A DNA stretch of 64,000 bases from Cerrena zonata (GCA_038087015.1 JASBNA010000001.1:124001-188000), one strand, 5' to 3'. Shown: positions 22,850 to 35,055, counted from the first letter of the stretch. The notes: generated by a model not told the origin, from the letters alone. Numbers and translations: made by a program.

Positions 22850-25239
22850 ATGTCTTTTCCGAGATATGCGTCCACTCGTTTTCTGACACCCAATGATGAC
22901 GAGGTTGTAGAAGACTCAGAGCCAGAGAGAGAGCAAAAAAGGCGGACCGAGATCAGGAAACCTATCAAACACCCGAAACGTTCCAGGCCTATGCCGACGG
23001 AAGTCATTGAGCTGTCTAGTGATGACTCTCTGCCTTCTCATCCTATAATATCATCTCACAAGCCCATAGTAGTTATCGACCTCTCAGGTACGTTACCGGT
23101 GATTGATCGTTCCTACTCATTCTCATCGCGATCCCCCAGACGAGCCCGTCATTCCAGCCCCGCGGAAAACCAAAGGTGAGTTTGTGTCTGGGTAATGACA
23201 ACCAGTATGTTCAGCCTTTATAGAAACAAGGGAAACACCGACCATCAAAATAAGCACCCAGCCTCAAGCTTCAGTAAAGGCCAAGTCAATAGAGACTGCA
23301 GCGAATTCCCCAATTGGTGAACTCGCCCCTTCAATCTCATTAGTTTTAGAGCTCATTCCGATTGATTTAGAGAAACACCATTCACCGCCTCATGAAAGAG
23401 TTGTTGATTCTGATGGTCGCCCCGTGCTCAATCTAGACCGTTTTGCCTTTTCCAACCCTTCCAAGCCGTCCATTAGTCGTAATAATTCAAACTTTACGAA
23501 CGACTCTCAATCCCTCGCCCCTTCTTCGAGCAGTAATTCTAAACCTCCTGCTAAGAAGAAGCCGACCACGCGAGCGGCACCATACATCGTCGACTTTGAG
23601 AATCTGGATATTCCGAATCTTCGGAAGTGCGTATGTTGTGATTTGGCTTGGACCGCCAGGAAGACGGATGTACAAAAAATGAAACATATCCAGTCTTGCG
23701 GAAAGAAGAACCATTTGTCCACAGATACTATCCGCTTTCTCATCTCCAAGGAACTGGGAGAACGTGCGAACCCGGCTACTGAAGAGGTGCAAAATCCGCC
23801 TCCGACTACACTTTTGGCTGAAGTGGCAAACGAAGATCCTCCACGAAAGAAGGGAAGAGGGAAGAAACCCGCTGTGGAAACAGTCAAGAGTCTAGCAAAC
23901 ACTCGGAACGATATCTTAGCTCGTGCGAGGTTCTTGTTGGATAATGAACCTCCAGTTGCTGGTCCATCTTCGACTGCTGGCGACCGTGTACCTACCAAGG
24001 AACGGTCAAAACCTCAAGCGTTTGGTCAGAGTAAACTTGCCGCAAGATTCGGAGGGATGCCTTTAGAAGCTCAAGAAGCAGATGTCTCCAAAGCTTATGA
24101 TCCTACACTCTCTTTCCCGGCGTACCCTCGGTCTAGCTCTTCGCGAAGTACAAGTCCCGCTTCTCCGCTACCAGTCCGGAGTGCACTTGCACAACGTTTC
24201 GCAACAACAAGTCGACTGTTGGATGAAGACTTGATCTCATCTGAAGCTTACGCTCCTCCTTCGACGTTTCCAGTCCAACCTCGACAAGATGACTCCTCGG
24301 ACGATGAAGATGCAGAAAGTGTCCATATACCCGATGTGAATCTAAACTCGGTATGTGTACTAATACGAGATAAATTCTGTATACTTACATATGTAGACAT
24401 CTCTCCGTTTTTCAAGAGACTCAAACGATCGCCATCGCTCACGTCCTTGCACGGGTCCTCATCCCGGAAACGTAGTAGATCCCCAACAGACTTTACATTT
24501 CTCGCCAGCAAGAAGCAACAAACTAATTCAAGAGCCGTCATTTGTTGTTAATCCTATTGTCGAGGCCGACGTCATTAGCGACAACGGTTGGAACGACGAT
24601 GACGATGGTGCCTATCTACATTACGAACCTAATGAAGAATTCCAAGTGGGATCTTCACGAGATGCGGAACTTCAGATACAGCGCGAATCCGAACACTGTC
24701 CATCGGAACGACTCCGGGGTCTCCTGGAAAAACTAGATGTACCTTACAAACCTCCTAATCCAAACCCTAATATTATTGATACAAATCCCGAACCTCCCAA
24801 GAGTAGTCCACCTCCATCGCAGCCGGCGAAACGTCGAGGTCGTCCAAAGAAAGATTCCAAAGCTACTGAAAAGGCCGCCATGAAACCTAAAGACATTTCT
24901 GACGAGGAGTTGTTCACAAAGCTCCGAGAAAGCATTATTAATGATGTGGATTTACATCATCGAGTACTACGATATGAGGTATGTCTCTTTAGCATTTCCT
25001 CCTTGTAGTTTGATTTTTATCTTGTACTGCAGCCCGTTCATTTCGATGTATTCCTCCAGTTTGCTCTCGATTTTGGCATACCTACTCGTGGACTGAAACT
25101 TCGAGTGCGAGCTTTTCTAGACAGTCAGGTAGGTCTTTAGATTCGCTGTAAACACTTGCGATGCTAACTGTCAATCTAGGCAATTCACTTTTACGGGCTG
25201 GAACCCAGCGGCCGTCGAACGAAGAAACGGCATGCATGA
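22850..25239 (+). CDS. SLX4: SLX4-like scaffold of structure-specific endonucleases
   Basis: Regulatory partner of the SLX1 nuclease for cleaving branched DNA during repair. Starts MSFPRYASTRFLTPNDDEVV at 22850 (an earlier in-frame ATG at 22742 is less likely). Acidic/Ser-rich N-terminal region with EVIELSSDDS- and IVVIDLSDEPV-type SUMO-interacting-like stretches, then a UBZ-like zinc finger KCVCCDLAWTARK...KMKHIQSCGKKN (C-x2-C, H-x3-C). A long disordered region includes a KRRGRPKK AT-hook. The conserved C-terminal Slx4 helix domain is LHHRVLRYEPVHFDVFLQFA, then LDFGIPTRGLKLRVRAFLDS, ending TKKRHA. Seven or so exons with consistent phases. The zinc finger and the C-terminal exons were duplicated downstream (27199-27594). 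Confidence 0.85.
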
Positions 25240-25640
25240 GATCTACTACAGTACATATACGATTTGGGAGCTTCTAGGATTTTATTATACATAAATACTG
25301 CCTGTTGAAGGCGAATGATAGGGATGTCTCTATATTAATCTACTAATACCGACCGAAAATTTTGACCACGAAAGAGAAGAAACTCGGAATAAGGATCACA
25401 AAGTAACATCGGCCAATTGAGCGACTTCTATGATTCCACCAACAAGGTACAGGCTACCGGGGACGAGAACAGCCGCTTTACCTGAGGCTTCTTCCTCGGC
25501 GCCACCACTCTAACAGCATCTTCGATAGAGAGTAAAACGTGGATTTTGTCTTCAGGAAAAGTAGGCACCAGTAATCTCCATGCAGAGGCAAGTTCATTTT
25601 AAGTTTTCAACTGGGCTAAGTCACAACTTTTTATTTCATG
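24940..25640. repeat. Duplicated SLX4-FPGS junction, copy A (SLX4 side intact)
   Basis: The end of SLX4, its 3' flank and about 245 bases of FPGS 3' coding sequence (reversed) closely match 27300-28010 in the same order and orientation, including introns and intergenic DNA. In this copy the SLX4 part is functional and the FPGS part is a remnant. Confidence 0.85.
25396..25640 (-). pseudogene. Remnant of folylpolyglutamate synthase 3' end
   Basis: The reverse strand matches the last ~75 codons of the intact FPGS at 27759 onward (LASAWR, FP..KIHVL.SIE, ending near an aligned stop at 25396-25398), but a small length difference around 25497 breaks the frame, and the match stops near 25640 with no upstream exons. 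No start, P-loop or ligase core. Clearly a decayed fragment from the tandem duplication. Confidence 0.85.
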
Positions 25641-25879
25641 AAACACTAAATTTCTCCAAAAAAAGATAAGCTGACATTGTTGGTACCGTCACGAAGGATC
25701 CAAATCCCCACTCTGTGCACGGCCAGGAATACGCGGCGTGCTAGTAGACGAGAATTAGATGACCAACTCTCTGCCGGCGTAGTATTAGCCTGAGGCCGTG
25801 ACCCCAACTCGTGACAACACGCTCTTCTTGTTCATCCACTTACTATCAACAGTTGACCAAGTCTTTTTCGCCCTTCAAA

Positions 25880-26854
25880 ATGATAATGCCACCAATAGAG
25901 GACCTTGCGACAACTGCTGGCTCTTCACTAAAATGGATGTCCATCTTTGCAACTCCTCCTCAGTCAATCAACGTGAGTAAACATTTCTGTATGTTCATGC
26001 AGCCCTCTAAGATTTCACCTTTGTTTAGAAAGCTAGCATTGAATTTTTAAGTGGTTTTTAGTGGAAGGAACTTAACCTCCGCAGCAAGATGAACGTCCTA
26101 ACCGGTGCGTACTAACAGTCAACATTTGAATATTTAACACCGACCTGAACGTCTTCGATAGTGCGTCTCGATGTATTTCGTCTCTTGCAGTCACAAGCCA
26201 TCGTATTTCCTCCCACCATCCCCACGCTCGAACGTATCTATCAGCTCGAAGTCAACCAATGGGAGTGTCCAATGAGCCAACGACACCGTCTCTTTGACGT
26301 AATTATTCCCATTTCAATCCCACATTCGCATGTACTAATTACTTATCCTGCTACAGCATCTTCCTGATCAGGAATACGAATATATTCTTGTACCTCTGAA
26401 AGCAGATGCTGATTTGCCACCACTCTATCTATCGCATCCTCATATTGAAAACGGCTACGTTCAGTTTAATCCACCCTACAAAGGCTTTCCTCGTCTCAAG
26501 AGTCGCGTGCATCCGCTTTTCATGGTTCACCGAATGACCTTCAGCCTTTTTGCCTGTGATGTACGAGCACCGAAGGAGATTCATGACGCCATGTTCAAGG
26601 TCTATGATCTATGGATGCCTGCGCCCAACTCATTCTGCTCTCGTCGAATGTTGGCTACATCTGTGTACCCTCCAAATGTCGGGTCCCACGATAAGGAAGA
26701 TCTAGAGGAGTATAATTGGGAGGATGACGATGATGGCAGCCTCGTTCCTATACAAGACATAGTATCTGATTGGCACGTTTACTGCAAGACTGGTGTGCCA
26801 GATTCGGCTTGTCCCCGATGTGCTAAATTGAAACCCTCCTCACGTTCTAAGTGA
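25880..26854 (+). CDS. Unrecognised four-exon gene inside the duplicated junction
   Basis: Exons 25880-25972, 26062-26104, 26162-26298 and 26357-26854 join with matching phases into one protein of about 256 residues beginning MIMPPIEDLATTAGSSLKWM. Visible features: an Arg/Lys-rich stretch KELNLRSKMNVLTVRLDVFR, QWECPMSQRHRLFDHLPDQE, a Pro/aromatic segment ENGYVQFNPPYKGFPRLKSR, an acidic patch (EEYNWEDDDDGS), and a C-terminal Cys cluster with one CPRCAKLK. No signal peptide or membrane segment. I know no family for it. The clean splice phases and absence of stops suggest a live gene. It sits between two gene remnants, so it arrived with or after the duplication. Confidence 0.6.
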
Positions 26855-27198
26855 TTCCCTTGATGAAACACACTGAACTCACCGAGTGTTTGCCATAATG
26901 TTAATGCTTGCCAGAAGCTCATTTATTTCAGTTTCCTGTAGCATCGATCTTTGCACCTTAGGCAATATGTGTTTGCAGTACTGTCACGCTACGACCACTA
27001 CCCTAGTTGAATGCATACAGCTTCTCACAATATTACCTCCGCTAGGCTTTGGTGACTGAGAGGGGCACGAAACAAAACTTTTCTTACCTCTTTCATCAGG
27101 ACCTTGAGTAGTCGTGGGACATGTCTCGACAATACATAGGCAATCACGTCAGGACTGGGCTAGAGAGATAATCAACAAACACCAACTAGCTACGAAAA

Positions 27199-27594
27199 CG
27201 AGGCCGAGCACGCGAGCAGCACTTACGGAACTTCGGAAATGCATATGCTGCGATCTAGCATAGACCGCCAGGAAGGCCCCCGGGCCATTCTATCCTCTCA
27301 ATGATATCGATTTGCATCAGCGAGTACTACGATATGAGGTTCGTCCTTTCATAATTTCCTGCTTGTGAATTGATCCTGATCTTGTATGTACTGCAGCCGG
27401 TTCATTTCGATGTATTCTTCCAATTTGCCTTCGATTTTGGCATGCCTACTTGTGGGCTGAAACTTCGGGTGAGAGCTTTTCTGGACAGCCAAGTCTTCCA
27501 GACCAATTGTTCATACTTACGGTGCTGACTGTTAATCTAGGCAATTCAGTTTTACGAACCCGGCGGTCGTCGGACCAAGAAACGACATGCATGA
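27199..27594 (+). pseudogene. SLX4 remnant: zinc-finger piece fused to C-terminal exons
   Basis: 27199-27285 matches the SLX4 zinc-finger coding region (about 23565-23660) with a ~35-base deletion. The DLAWTARK codons carry TAG in place of Trp. The copy then jumps to the last three exons (from HQRVLRYE), retaining both final introns and the same terminal codons and stop (TGA 27592-27594). It lacks a start and the entire middle of the gene, so it is non-functional. Homology continues past the stop into the 3' flank up to about 27710. Confidence 0.9.
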
Positions 27595-28010
27595 AATCTA
27601 TACTACAGTACGTATATGGATTGGGTTGAACTTCTAGGATTTTATCGTACATGAATACTACCTGTTGAAGGCGAATGATAGGGATATCTCTATATTAATC
27701 TACTAATACCAAGTGAAACGAATGACCAATGACAGAAAAGAACCCTCGGAGTGCAGAATCACAAAGCAACATCAGCCAACTGAGCGACCTCTATAATCCC
27801 ACCAACGAGATGCAAACTACCTGTGACGAGGACGTCTACTTTACCAGAGGCCTCTTCCTCGCGCACCACTCTGACGGCATGTTCGATGGAAGGTAAAACA
27901 TGGATTCGGTCTGCGGGGAAAGAAGGTACGAGCGATCTCCACGCAGAGGCAAGTTCATTTTGGGTTTTCAGTTGAGCCAGGTCGGTTTCGGAAATAGCCC
28001 GAGTGGTAAG
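27199..28010. repeat. Duplicated SLX4-FPGS junction, copy B (FPGS side intact)
   Basis: Partner of 24940-25640. SLX4 is the remnant here, and the FPGS 3' end belongs to the intact gene. Similarity across coding, intron and intergenic parts indicates one DNA-level duplication, not retrotransposition. Confidence 0.85.
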
Positions 28011-29836
28011 GTCTAGTAAAAACGTTTAAATAGGGATACTAAGAATTTTGGTAATATACTTACCACCCTTGAAACCCCCATCAGCATAAGTAACGTTTGC
28101 ACAGAAAATAACACGGTCAAAGAAGGTGTTTATCTCCTCAGAGGATATGTGTCGCTTGAGTTGCTCAGCCCCTCTCACCAGCATCGAACCTAGGAAAGCA
28201 TCCCCCGAGCGGCCGCTTGTACAGTTGAAGATCAATATCCTTGCAGGTCGCGTACTTTGAAGAGAAAATTTAGATGATGTTTGCACATGAGTTATTCCAA
28301 ATCGACTCACGGTGCATCCAGTTTTCTAAGTGCGCCATCTGGGCTGACGAACCATTGAACACAGAAACTAAGGCTTTCAGCAGTATGCGCTCCATCCAAG
28401 AACCAAGTCGTTGCAGTATGAACAGGGTCGGGTACTGTTTGACAACGACCTGGCCATTTGGCGTTCTTGAGAGCCGTAATATATGTTTCGGAAAGTGTTG
28501 CCTCAGGTTCGATTCCGGCCTTCTTGTGGAGGAAAGTGTTTGCCAAGTTGATAGCAAGGTCGGCATTCTGGTATTGGTGTGAGCCTGGGAGACCTGATAA
28601 AACATGAGTATAACAATCAATATGTTTGTTGAAAAAGCACAATCATACCTAGTTTAATACTCGAGAGTCCAGGGGTGGTAGGAACGACAATGAATGCTGA
28701 AGCCTATATAAAATGCGTTAAATGGAGTGACAAAAATGTTTGCTATCAACACACCTCTTTATCTTGTGCACGTTGCTTGAGGACTTCCAGGCCTTCCTCT
28801 GGTTGGGGAACGGTCAACGCCGGAACACCTCGCTTTGTCACGACATAAGCTTGTTTCTGAGCAGGGGCGTTAGCTAGAGCGTACCTTGTATATTCCAGCC
28901 TTCTGCCATCCTATTTCCTTGATCGTCTTTCCTAGGACGGCAGGTGTGGTCAATACCGAGAGCCGATATACCTGTAACGATGGGTTGCGGGACGATATTG
29001 GTGCAATCATATTCTCCTCCAACCCCTACTTCTAGGATGGTCGCATCAACCTAAATATTTATGTCTGGGTCAAAGTTTATGATAGATATAGCATACATAT
29101 AGCATACCTTCAGAGATAGGAAAGCGTGGAAAGCGACAATAGTCACGAAACGGAAATACATAGGTTTCGATAACGTTTCAGGATTGACCCTCTGCACTCC
29201 ACATGAGGTAAGAAATGAAATACGGAAGGAAAAAAAGATCATTTACGCACGACGTCATTTTGCTCGAGTCTATCCCATACTTCGAAAAAGAATCTTGCAA
29301 AGTCTTCTTCGGGCAAAGGAGCACCATTGATACGAATTCGTTCTCGGACGGCCACAAGGTGAGGAGAAGTAAAGAGACCTGATGACGTGTGAGTTGAACT
29401 ATATATTGGGCTAATTTACGTTGATGTTAGCTGACCAACTTTCCACTCAAGTTTGACATGTCGGATGATCGAATCAGTGAATGCGCATGTCGAGCCTTTT
29501 CCTTTCGTACCAGTAACATGGATAACATTTAACGAGTTGAGGTCTTCGGGCTGTGTATAGTTGCTTTGAATGTTGTTTCGCAATAGGCTATACACGTACA
29601 CTGTAGCCTATTCTCTGCAAATACTCGATTGTTTCCGGGATAGCCACTTTCACCAGTTTACCGCCAGAGGCCCTGCTTGCTTCAAGTGTCGCAGCATTAG
29701 ATTGCAATGTATTCAGACATTCTACAGCATCGCTATAGGTTCTTCCAGCCATCGAGAGACGAGAGAAGAAGCGACGGTGGTTGAGGACAGAGAGACGGAG
29801 CCGGTTGATGTTCACAGATAAGCAAGAAAAACGCAT
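27759..29836 (-). CDS. FPGS: Folylpolyglutamate synthase
   Basis: Adds glutamates to folates, retaining them in cytosol and mitochondria. [19 protein letters not shown] and [13 protein letters not shown] lead to the P-loop [102 protein letters not shown] and a C-terminal [20 protein letters not shown]. Two plausible starts: ATG 29836 adds an Arg/Ser-rich, acid-free leader ([20 protein letters not shown]) typical of mitochondrial import, and ATG 29752 gives the cytosolic form; dual starts are known for this enzyme. One extra base (28942) breaks [19 protein letters not shown]; removing it restores the family sequence. About ten exons. Confidence 0.9.
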
Positions 29837-30188
29837 CAACAGAGCCTCCGGGATGAGTCACCAGCACGAACTTAGGCAAACCACTAGATATTAGGATTTA
29901 TACGAGAGATAAATGGGTCGGTTTTGTATAAATAAGCTGTCAAGCAGTAGCTCGGTACTGGTTAATGTAGCTTTGTGGGACTCCTCGCACACGATGGTAC
30001 AGTCCAAAAGTTGAAATTCAAAATGGAGCGCCTGGACTCGTGGAATGGGCGCCTGTGATTTTTGAGCTCTCGATCAGGGCATGAGTTGTCCAAAGTTGTC
30101 GTACAGCGGTCAACCTTGCTAGTGACAGCAACATTTCACTAACATTGGCTTTCGGGTCTCACCTTTGACCCATTGCTTTCTTTGCATC
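29837..30188. promoter_or_regulatory. Divergent FPGS/PPR promoter region
   Basis: 352 bp between the two divergent start codons. No specific motif is recognised beyond pyrimidine-rich DNA before the PPR start. Confidence 0.35.
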
Positions 30189-32133
30189 ATGCTTCGTACA
30201 GCTAGCCCATCCATATCGGCTACCCAACGACACCTCCAGACATCTCTAACATCTACAGTCTCTCGTCATATTGCTACCTCAACAGGGACAGCTTCGTCTT
30301 CCACTTCCTCACCTGAGCATGCACCTCCATCGAAATCATCCCACAGATATCCGCGAGATGGGAAATTACGTGCGCCCTACATTGGCAAGAACATTCGTCT
30401 GAACAAGGTGTTGTCAGACGGAAGACGTTTGCTACTTCCCTACGACCTCTCGCAGAAGCTGCGGACCCTGTGTAAGGAAGGTCAACATGAGGAGGCGATA
30501 GAGCTGCTCAAGACAAGCCCTGCGGACGCTCAAAATACTGTTGTTTGGAATACGCTGATTTCGCAGCTGCTCGGAGTGCGGAAGTACAAGGCTTCATACC
30601 AATTATACGTCGAGGTGAGTTTAATTCTCATGAAATCGACTCAGTTAATTCATGTCTCCTGTGGTGCTATAGATGAAGCGTCGCGGGTTCCAACCAAATA
30701 TTAGGACGTATAGCACCCTCCTAGCTGGCCTATCTACTGTTCAAGATTGGAAAGTTCATTCCAACCAACTCGAGAACGCCCACAAGCTCTATGAAGGCTT
30801 CATGGAGTTTGCAGAACGACTCGAAAAGACAGATCTAAAATATTCGGAACTCAACATCGCACCGGTCAACTCATATCTATTAATTCTCACCAAAGCGAAT
30901 TGTCACCAAAAGGTGTTCGACGTCTACAATGCGATGAAAGACTCGGGACCTTTGGCTCCTGATCACTTCACCTACAGCATCTTGTTTAACGCTCTTCGTC
31001 AGAGAGGTGAAGTGGATAATGAATCCAATCTTGGTATTCATCGTCAAAATGCTTCCGATGCGCGACTTCTGTGGAAACAGATGGTCAGAGCATCCGAAAG
31101 GTCGACCGGCTTCGTCTTTGACAGTTATATCCTCGCTCCAGTCATCCAAGTTCTCTACCGAGGCAGTCCAAGCGATCAACTAATGGCTTTTGACATCATT
31201 CGGGAATATTTGGGTCTCTCGAAACCGGGAGAGCCAGAAGTAAAAGGTCGAATCCCCCTTGATTCACGACTTTTCTTCTGCGCTCTTGATGCCTGTGTTC
31301 GAACGCAAAAACACCGTCTAGCCTTGCATTGGATGCAACAAATGATGGAGAAACCGGTCAAGCAGGGGGAGAAACCGCTCATCGAACATAGGCATATGGA
31401 ACAAATGCTTCTCGCGTACGGCTCCCTAGCTTCTATAGGCTCGATGAACGAGTCTCAGCAAGCTCTAAACGCTGTCGAGTGGGCGATCAGGAACTCGGTA
31501 TTACACGACCATCCCTACCTTCGTCCGTCCCAGAAGATGTACCAGCTCGCGATGGCAGCATGTTGGCGGTGCACCGACTGGGATGCTGCGATGAGGCTTT
31601 TCGAGCTTATGACGGGATACGAGGCGAAGGACTTCACCGACGACGTCACGGCGAAGCCACACGTCCACAAGAGGTCAGAGGGCTTCAACTTGACACCGAT
31701 GAGTCCTACCCTCTGTACGATGGCGCGGACAGCAGTTTCTACAGGGGACCCTGCGAAGATGCGACAATGCCTACGAATCCTGACGCGATACGGAGCAGAC
31801 CACATCTTCGTGAATGCAACAGGGAAAGGCGAACACGCTGACTTCTACATTACGAGGGCGGCTGAGGCTATCCTTCGGTTGGTCGATGGAGTTCTGAAGA
31901 AAGGGGAGGTTGTAGAGGAAGTTCGACATGAAGAGGCGAAGAGATGGATTGTGTTGAAGGTGAAGGCTAGGGAGATTGTACGGGCCCAAAAGATGTCACA
32001 GGGCGGTTTGAGAAAGCCTTTGCCTCCGTTAGAAGATTCTCTGCTGGGCAGTTCGAAGCTACTAGATGAGACGGAAGAGCAGATCAATCTGAGCTATGAC
32101 CGACGGACTTCAGCTCCTGCGAAGCGATTCTGA
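30189..32133 (+). CDS. Pentatricopeptide-repeat protein, probably mitochondrial
   Basis: PPR proteins bind organelle RNA and act in its processing or translation. Two exons (30189-30614 and 30673-32133) give about 628 residues. The N-terminus MLRTASPSISATQRHLQTSL is Ser/Thr/Arg-rich and acid-free, fitting a mitochondrial presequence. PPR-type helix pairs are visible at NTVVWNTLISQLLGVRKYKA, NIRTYSTLLAGLSTV, NSYLLILTKANCHQKVFDVY, DHFTYSILFNALRQRGEV and MYQLAMAACWRCTDWDAAMR. The C-terminal third is charged. The specific RNA target is unknown. Frame is intact throughout. Confidence 0.8.
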
Positions 32134-32733
32134 TAAAGGTTTAGGGTATCTTTAGCAATATAATTCTATACCTGTTAATTTCTTCTTGCTTTGACACTGC
32201 TGCATATTCACCCAAGTCCTTAAGATAATAGTAATAGTATTTGTGGTTTTAATCTCGTCTCAAGGTAGCAACAGTGCCCCGAAAATGAGCATGAGAATTA
32301 GAGGACTACTTGATACTCTCTTACACCAGGAAAGCTCTATTACTGCGCCCCGACTTCTCATTATCCTTACCGTTGTCTGCAATCCAGTCCACACAATCAT
32401 TCATGTCAATGTAGCCTGGAATACTAGTAAATGCGTACGCGAACAAATACTGCACGCAGCGAAATGTACACAATACGGCCACAATCAAGAGTTGGGATGA
32501 AAAATGTGCTACGAACTACTTACTACTGCTAAAAAGGAGAGAGAGAAAAAAGAGAGAAATAAACAAGAATGGTCCACGAGTTGACAACAAACAATGAATA
32601 TAATCATGTCCATGATAATACGCAATATGATACGCAAATTAAAAGGCAAGATCCTGAATACATCACAAACCCAGAAAACAACAGTCCATCGGCATCATGC
32701 TTCTCTTCTCCTCATATCATACTATATCGCACC
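32134..32733. other. Intergenic, tail-to-tail
   Basis: 600 bp between the PPR gene (+) and the aspartic protease (-) stop codons. AT-rich with poly-purine (AAAAAGGAGAGAGAGAAAAA around 32530). No gene is seen. Confidence 0.5.
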
Positions 32734-35055
32734 CTATGCGACAGACTTTGGTCGTTCTGCCAACGGGCTAAGCTTGTCACCCCCAAAGCCAGGTCTAGAA
32801 AACGCAGGCGATGGTGGAACAAAGGTATCTTCTGTCAATGCCATCGAAACTGGCTGGTATACGTGGTCTCCAGACACAGGAGGCAAATCATAATCCGACA
32901 TCCTGTTCGGCATAGGCATAGGCGTAAGCGTCCTACCAACGACCTTGCGTGTCCTTGACTTCTTGCCGCGGCGACGTAGGACATAAACGAGTGCAGAGAC
33001 GAGGAGAATAAGGATAACGAGAGCGTTGAGGGCCATGATGGCGAGCAATACGGGGATGTAGGTGCCCATCTTGTTTAGTGTGTTAGCAAGATCCTCGGAG
33101 ATTTTGACCGAGGTGGATTCGCTGCCGGTATCAGTGCTGTTGGCGGCGTTAAATGTGATGTTTCCACTGGAGGAGCCGCCTCGGACTTTATGGAACTCTA
33201 CTGAAGCTTCATTCGGGTCGACGATGGAGAGGAATTTGATGTAGGGATTGCCCACGTTACCAGACGAGTCGAAGTCACCGAAGTCGTAAATGGAATAGAG
33301 AGAGCGGAGGACGCTATCACCGATAAGCCAGTCGCTACATTTAAGAAACCGATTGTTAGCAAATATTTTGGATGTGTATTTAAGACAAACTTACAATGAG
33401 TTGGCACCGACACTAACAGAAGAGGGAATAAATGATCCGACGCAGGTTGAGGGGTCCGAGAGACTAGCCGGTGCAACATCTAGAGGGTGGATGGGGAAGA
33501 CTCGACCCCTGGATTGGATAGATATATAAGAGGGATAAATTACGCGGACAGGTGGAATAGACATACGCAATTTGCAACGCCATATTGATCTCAGCATCGC
33601 ATGGAACGACCCACTGACCGAGGGACGAATCGTATTTAGCACCAGAAACGCTACCGTAGATCGCATTGCAAACTTCCACAGTAGTGTACCTATAATTGGA
33701 AATTTGTCTTGGGTATGGGGTTTCAACTAGTAGGCAACTATACTCACGTGTATGAAGTACCAGAATCAACGAGAGCGACCTGGAAACATTCTTTGAGTAA
33801 TGATTTGAGATACTGCCATGCAGATGACATACCGCTCTCCCTTCAGGGACACCGTCGATACTACTTGAAACCGAGACAACGGTGTCGGACCCGACAAGGA
33901 CTGCCTCTAAGAGAATGTTCCATCGTTTCGGAGAGTTTTCTGGCCATGTAGGGATAGCAGTAGTGTTCAGGACTGCAGTGAACTCGTCCTCAACCTCACC
34001 TATATTTCGCAGGGGTCAGAATAGAGCTGATACACTGGTCAGGATACTTACCGATGCCAAACGACCCTTCTACGTCTCCCGAAGGATCATTGCTCCTTTG
34101 CATGGAGAATGAAATGAAGTTTGGTTCTGATGGGTTATCTGCGAACATGTTGAATAGTAGACTACGTCCTGAGGACGAGCCAGTCTTGTTGACGAGAGCG
34201 TCAATGGTAGACAGTGAAGTGAAGCCGAGGCCGGCAATACCATCGGCTCCATAAGAAAGTGCAGGGTTGTTCGCTGATGCTACATCGAGGTATGCTTGAG
34301 ACGCAACCTTGATTCTAATCAAAAGAACTGTTAGTAGTCGGACATGGATGATGGGACGCTGCGTTACCCTGCAAATTCAACGGGAGAATAAGCTATAGTT
34401 CCATTAGCCCATCCGATTCCGTACTGCGGATAGATGGTAAGAGCGCATAAATGTTGTTCAGGCGCAGCATGTGCTTACAGTAAGATTGTATCCTTGCGAC
34501 TAGACGGAAGCGGCGGTTTAGTGAGAAAGTCTATCGTAACGAGTAAACCAAACGTACCGAAAGGGTTGCATTTGGAAGTGGTGAAGTAGGGCCTTTTATC
34601 CATAAGTCGGATGAGCCGGTATCAAGTTGCACAGGGTATTCTACGAAGGGAACAGTAGAGCGGGTTATATGGTGTTATGTGCACGCCAATTGTCCGGATA
34701 CATACCAGTACCACCAACAGTAATCTAAGGTCAAAATCAGTGTCTGAACGTCAATAAGTAGCCCAGAAGCATGGACTCACGTTGGCGAGGTAGATCAAAT
34801 CATGTTGATTACTTGTGTCAAAACCAGACGAGTAAGAGGGCTGCCCCGAATAGCAGGGAAATTAGCTCACGTCATTGTTTCAGTGTTGTCATTATCGTCG
34901 CTGCTTGCTGCCAATACTTGAGGGCGAGAAAAGGAACTGTGACCGCTCCGGCGTTGCAGCGACGCGGGGGACGAGATGCGTTTCATAGGAATCTTGAGTG
35001 CATTGGATATTGATGCTGACAACGCAAGAACGTATGTCAGGGTGATTGGGAGCAT
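32734..35055 (-). CDS. Pepsin-like (A1) aspartic protease with C-terminal membrane anchor
   Basis: Secretory-pathway endopeptidase. Signal peptide MLPITLTYVLALSASISNAL, basic propeptide, then the first active site VQLDTGSSDLWI, NLTYGIGWANGTIAYSPVEF, YGADGIAGLGFTSLS, PSEPNFISFSMQRS, and the second active site AVALVDSGTSYTY. After the catalytic fold (WLIGDSVLRSLYSIYDFGD) comes a Ser/Thr-rich stalk, a membrane segment IPVLLAIMALNALVILILLV and a basic cytoplasmic tail (RRRGKKSRTRK) of about 75 residues. Both catalytic Asp residues are present. The anchored design resembles fungal cell-surface or vacuolar A1 proteases (yapsin/CtsD-like) rather than secreted pepsins. Many short introns, all in phase. 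Start is ATG 35055. Confidence 0.9.

Noticed and set aside
28505..28516. GGTTCGATTCC, a perfect tRNA B box
   Set aside because: Lies within FPGS coding sequence (KAGIEPEA on the other strand); no A box or cloverleaf around it.
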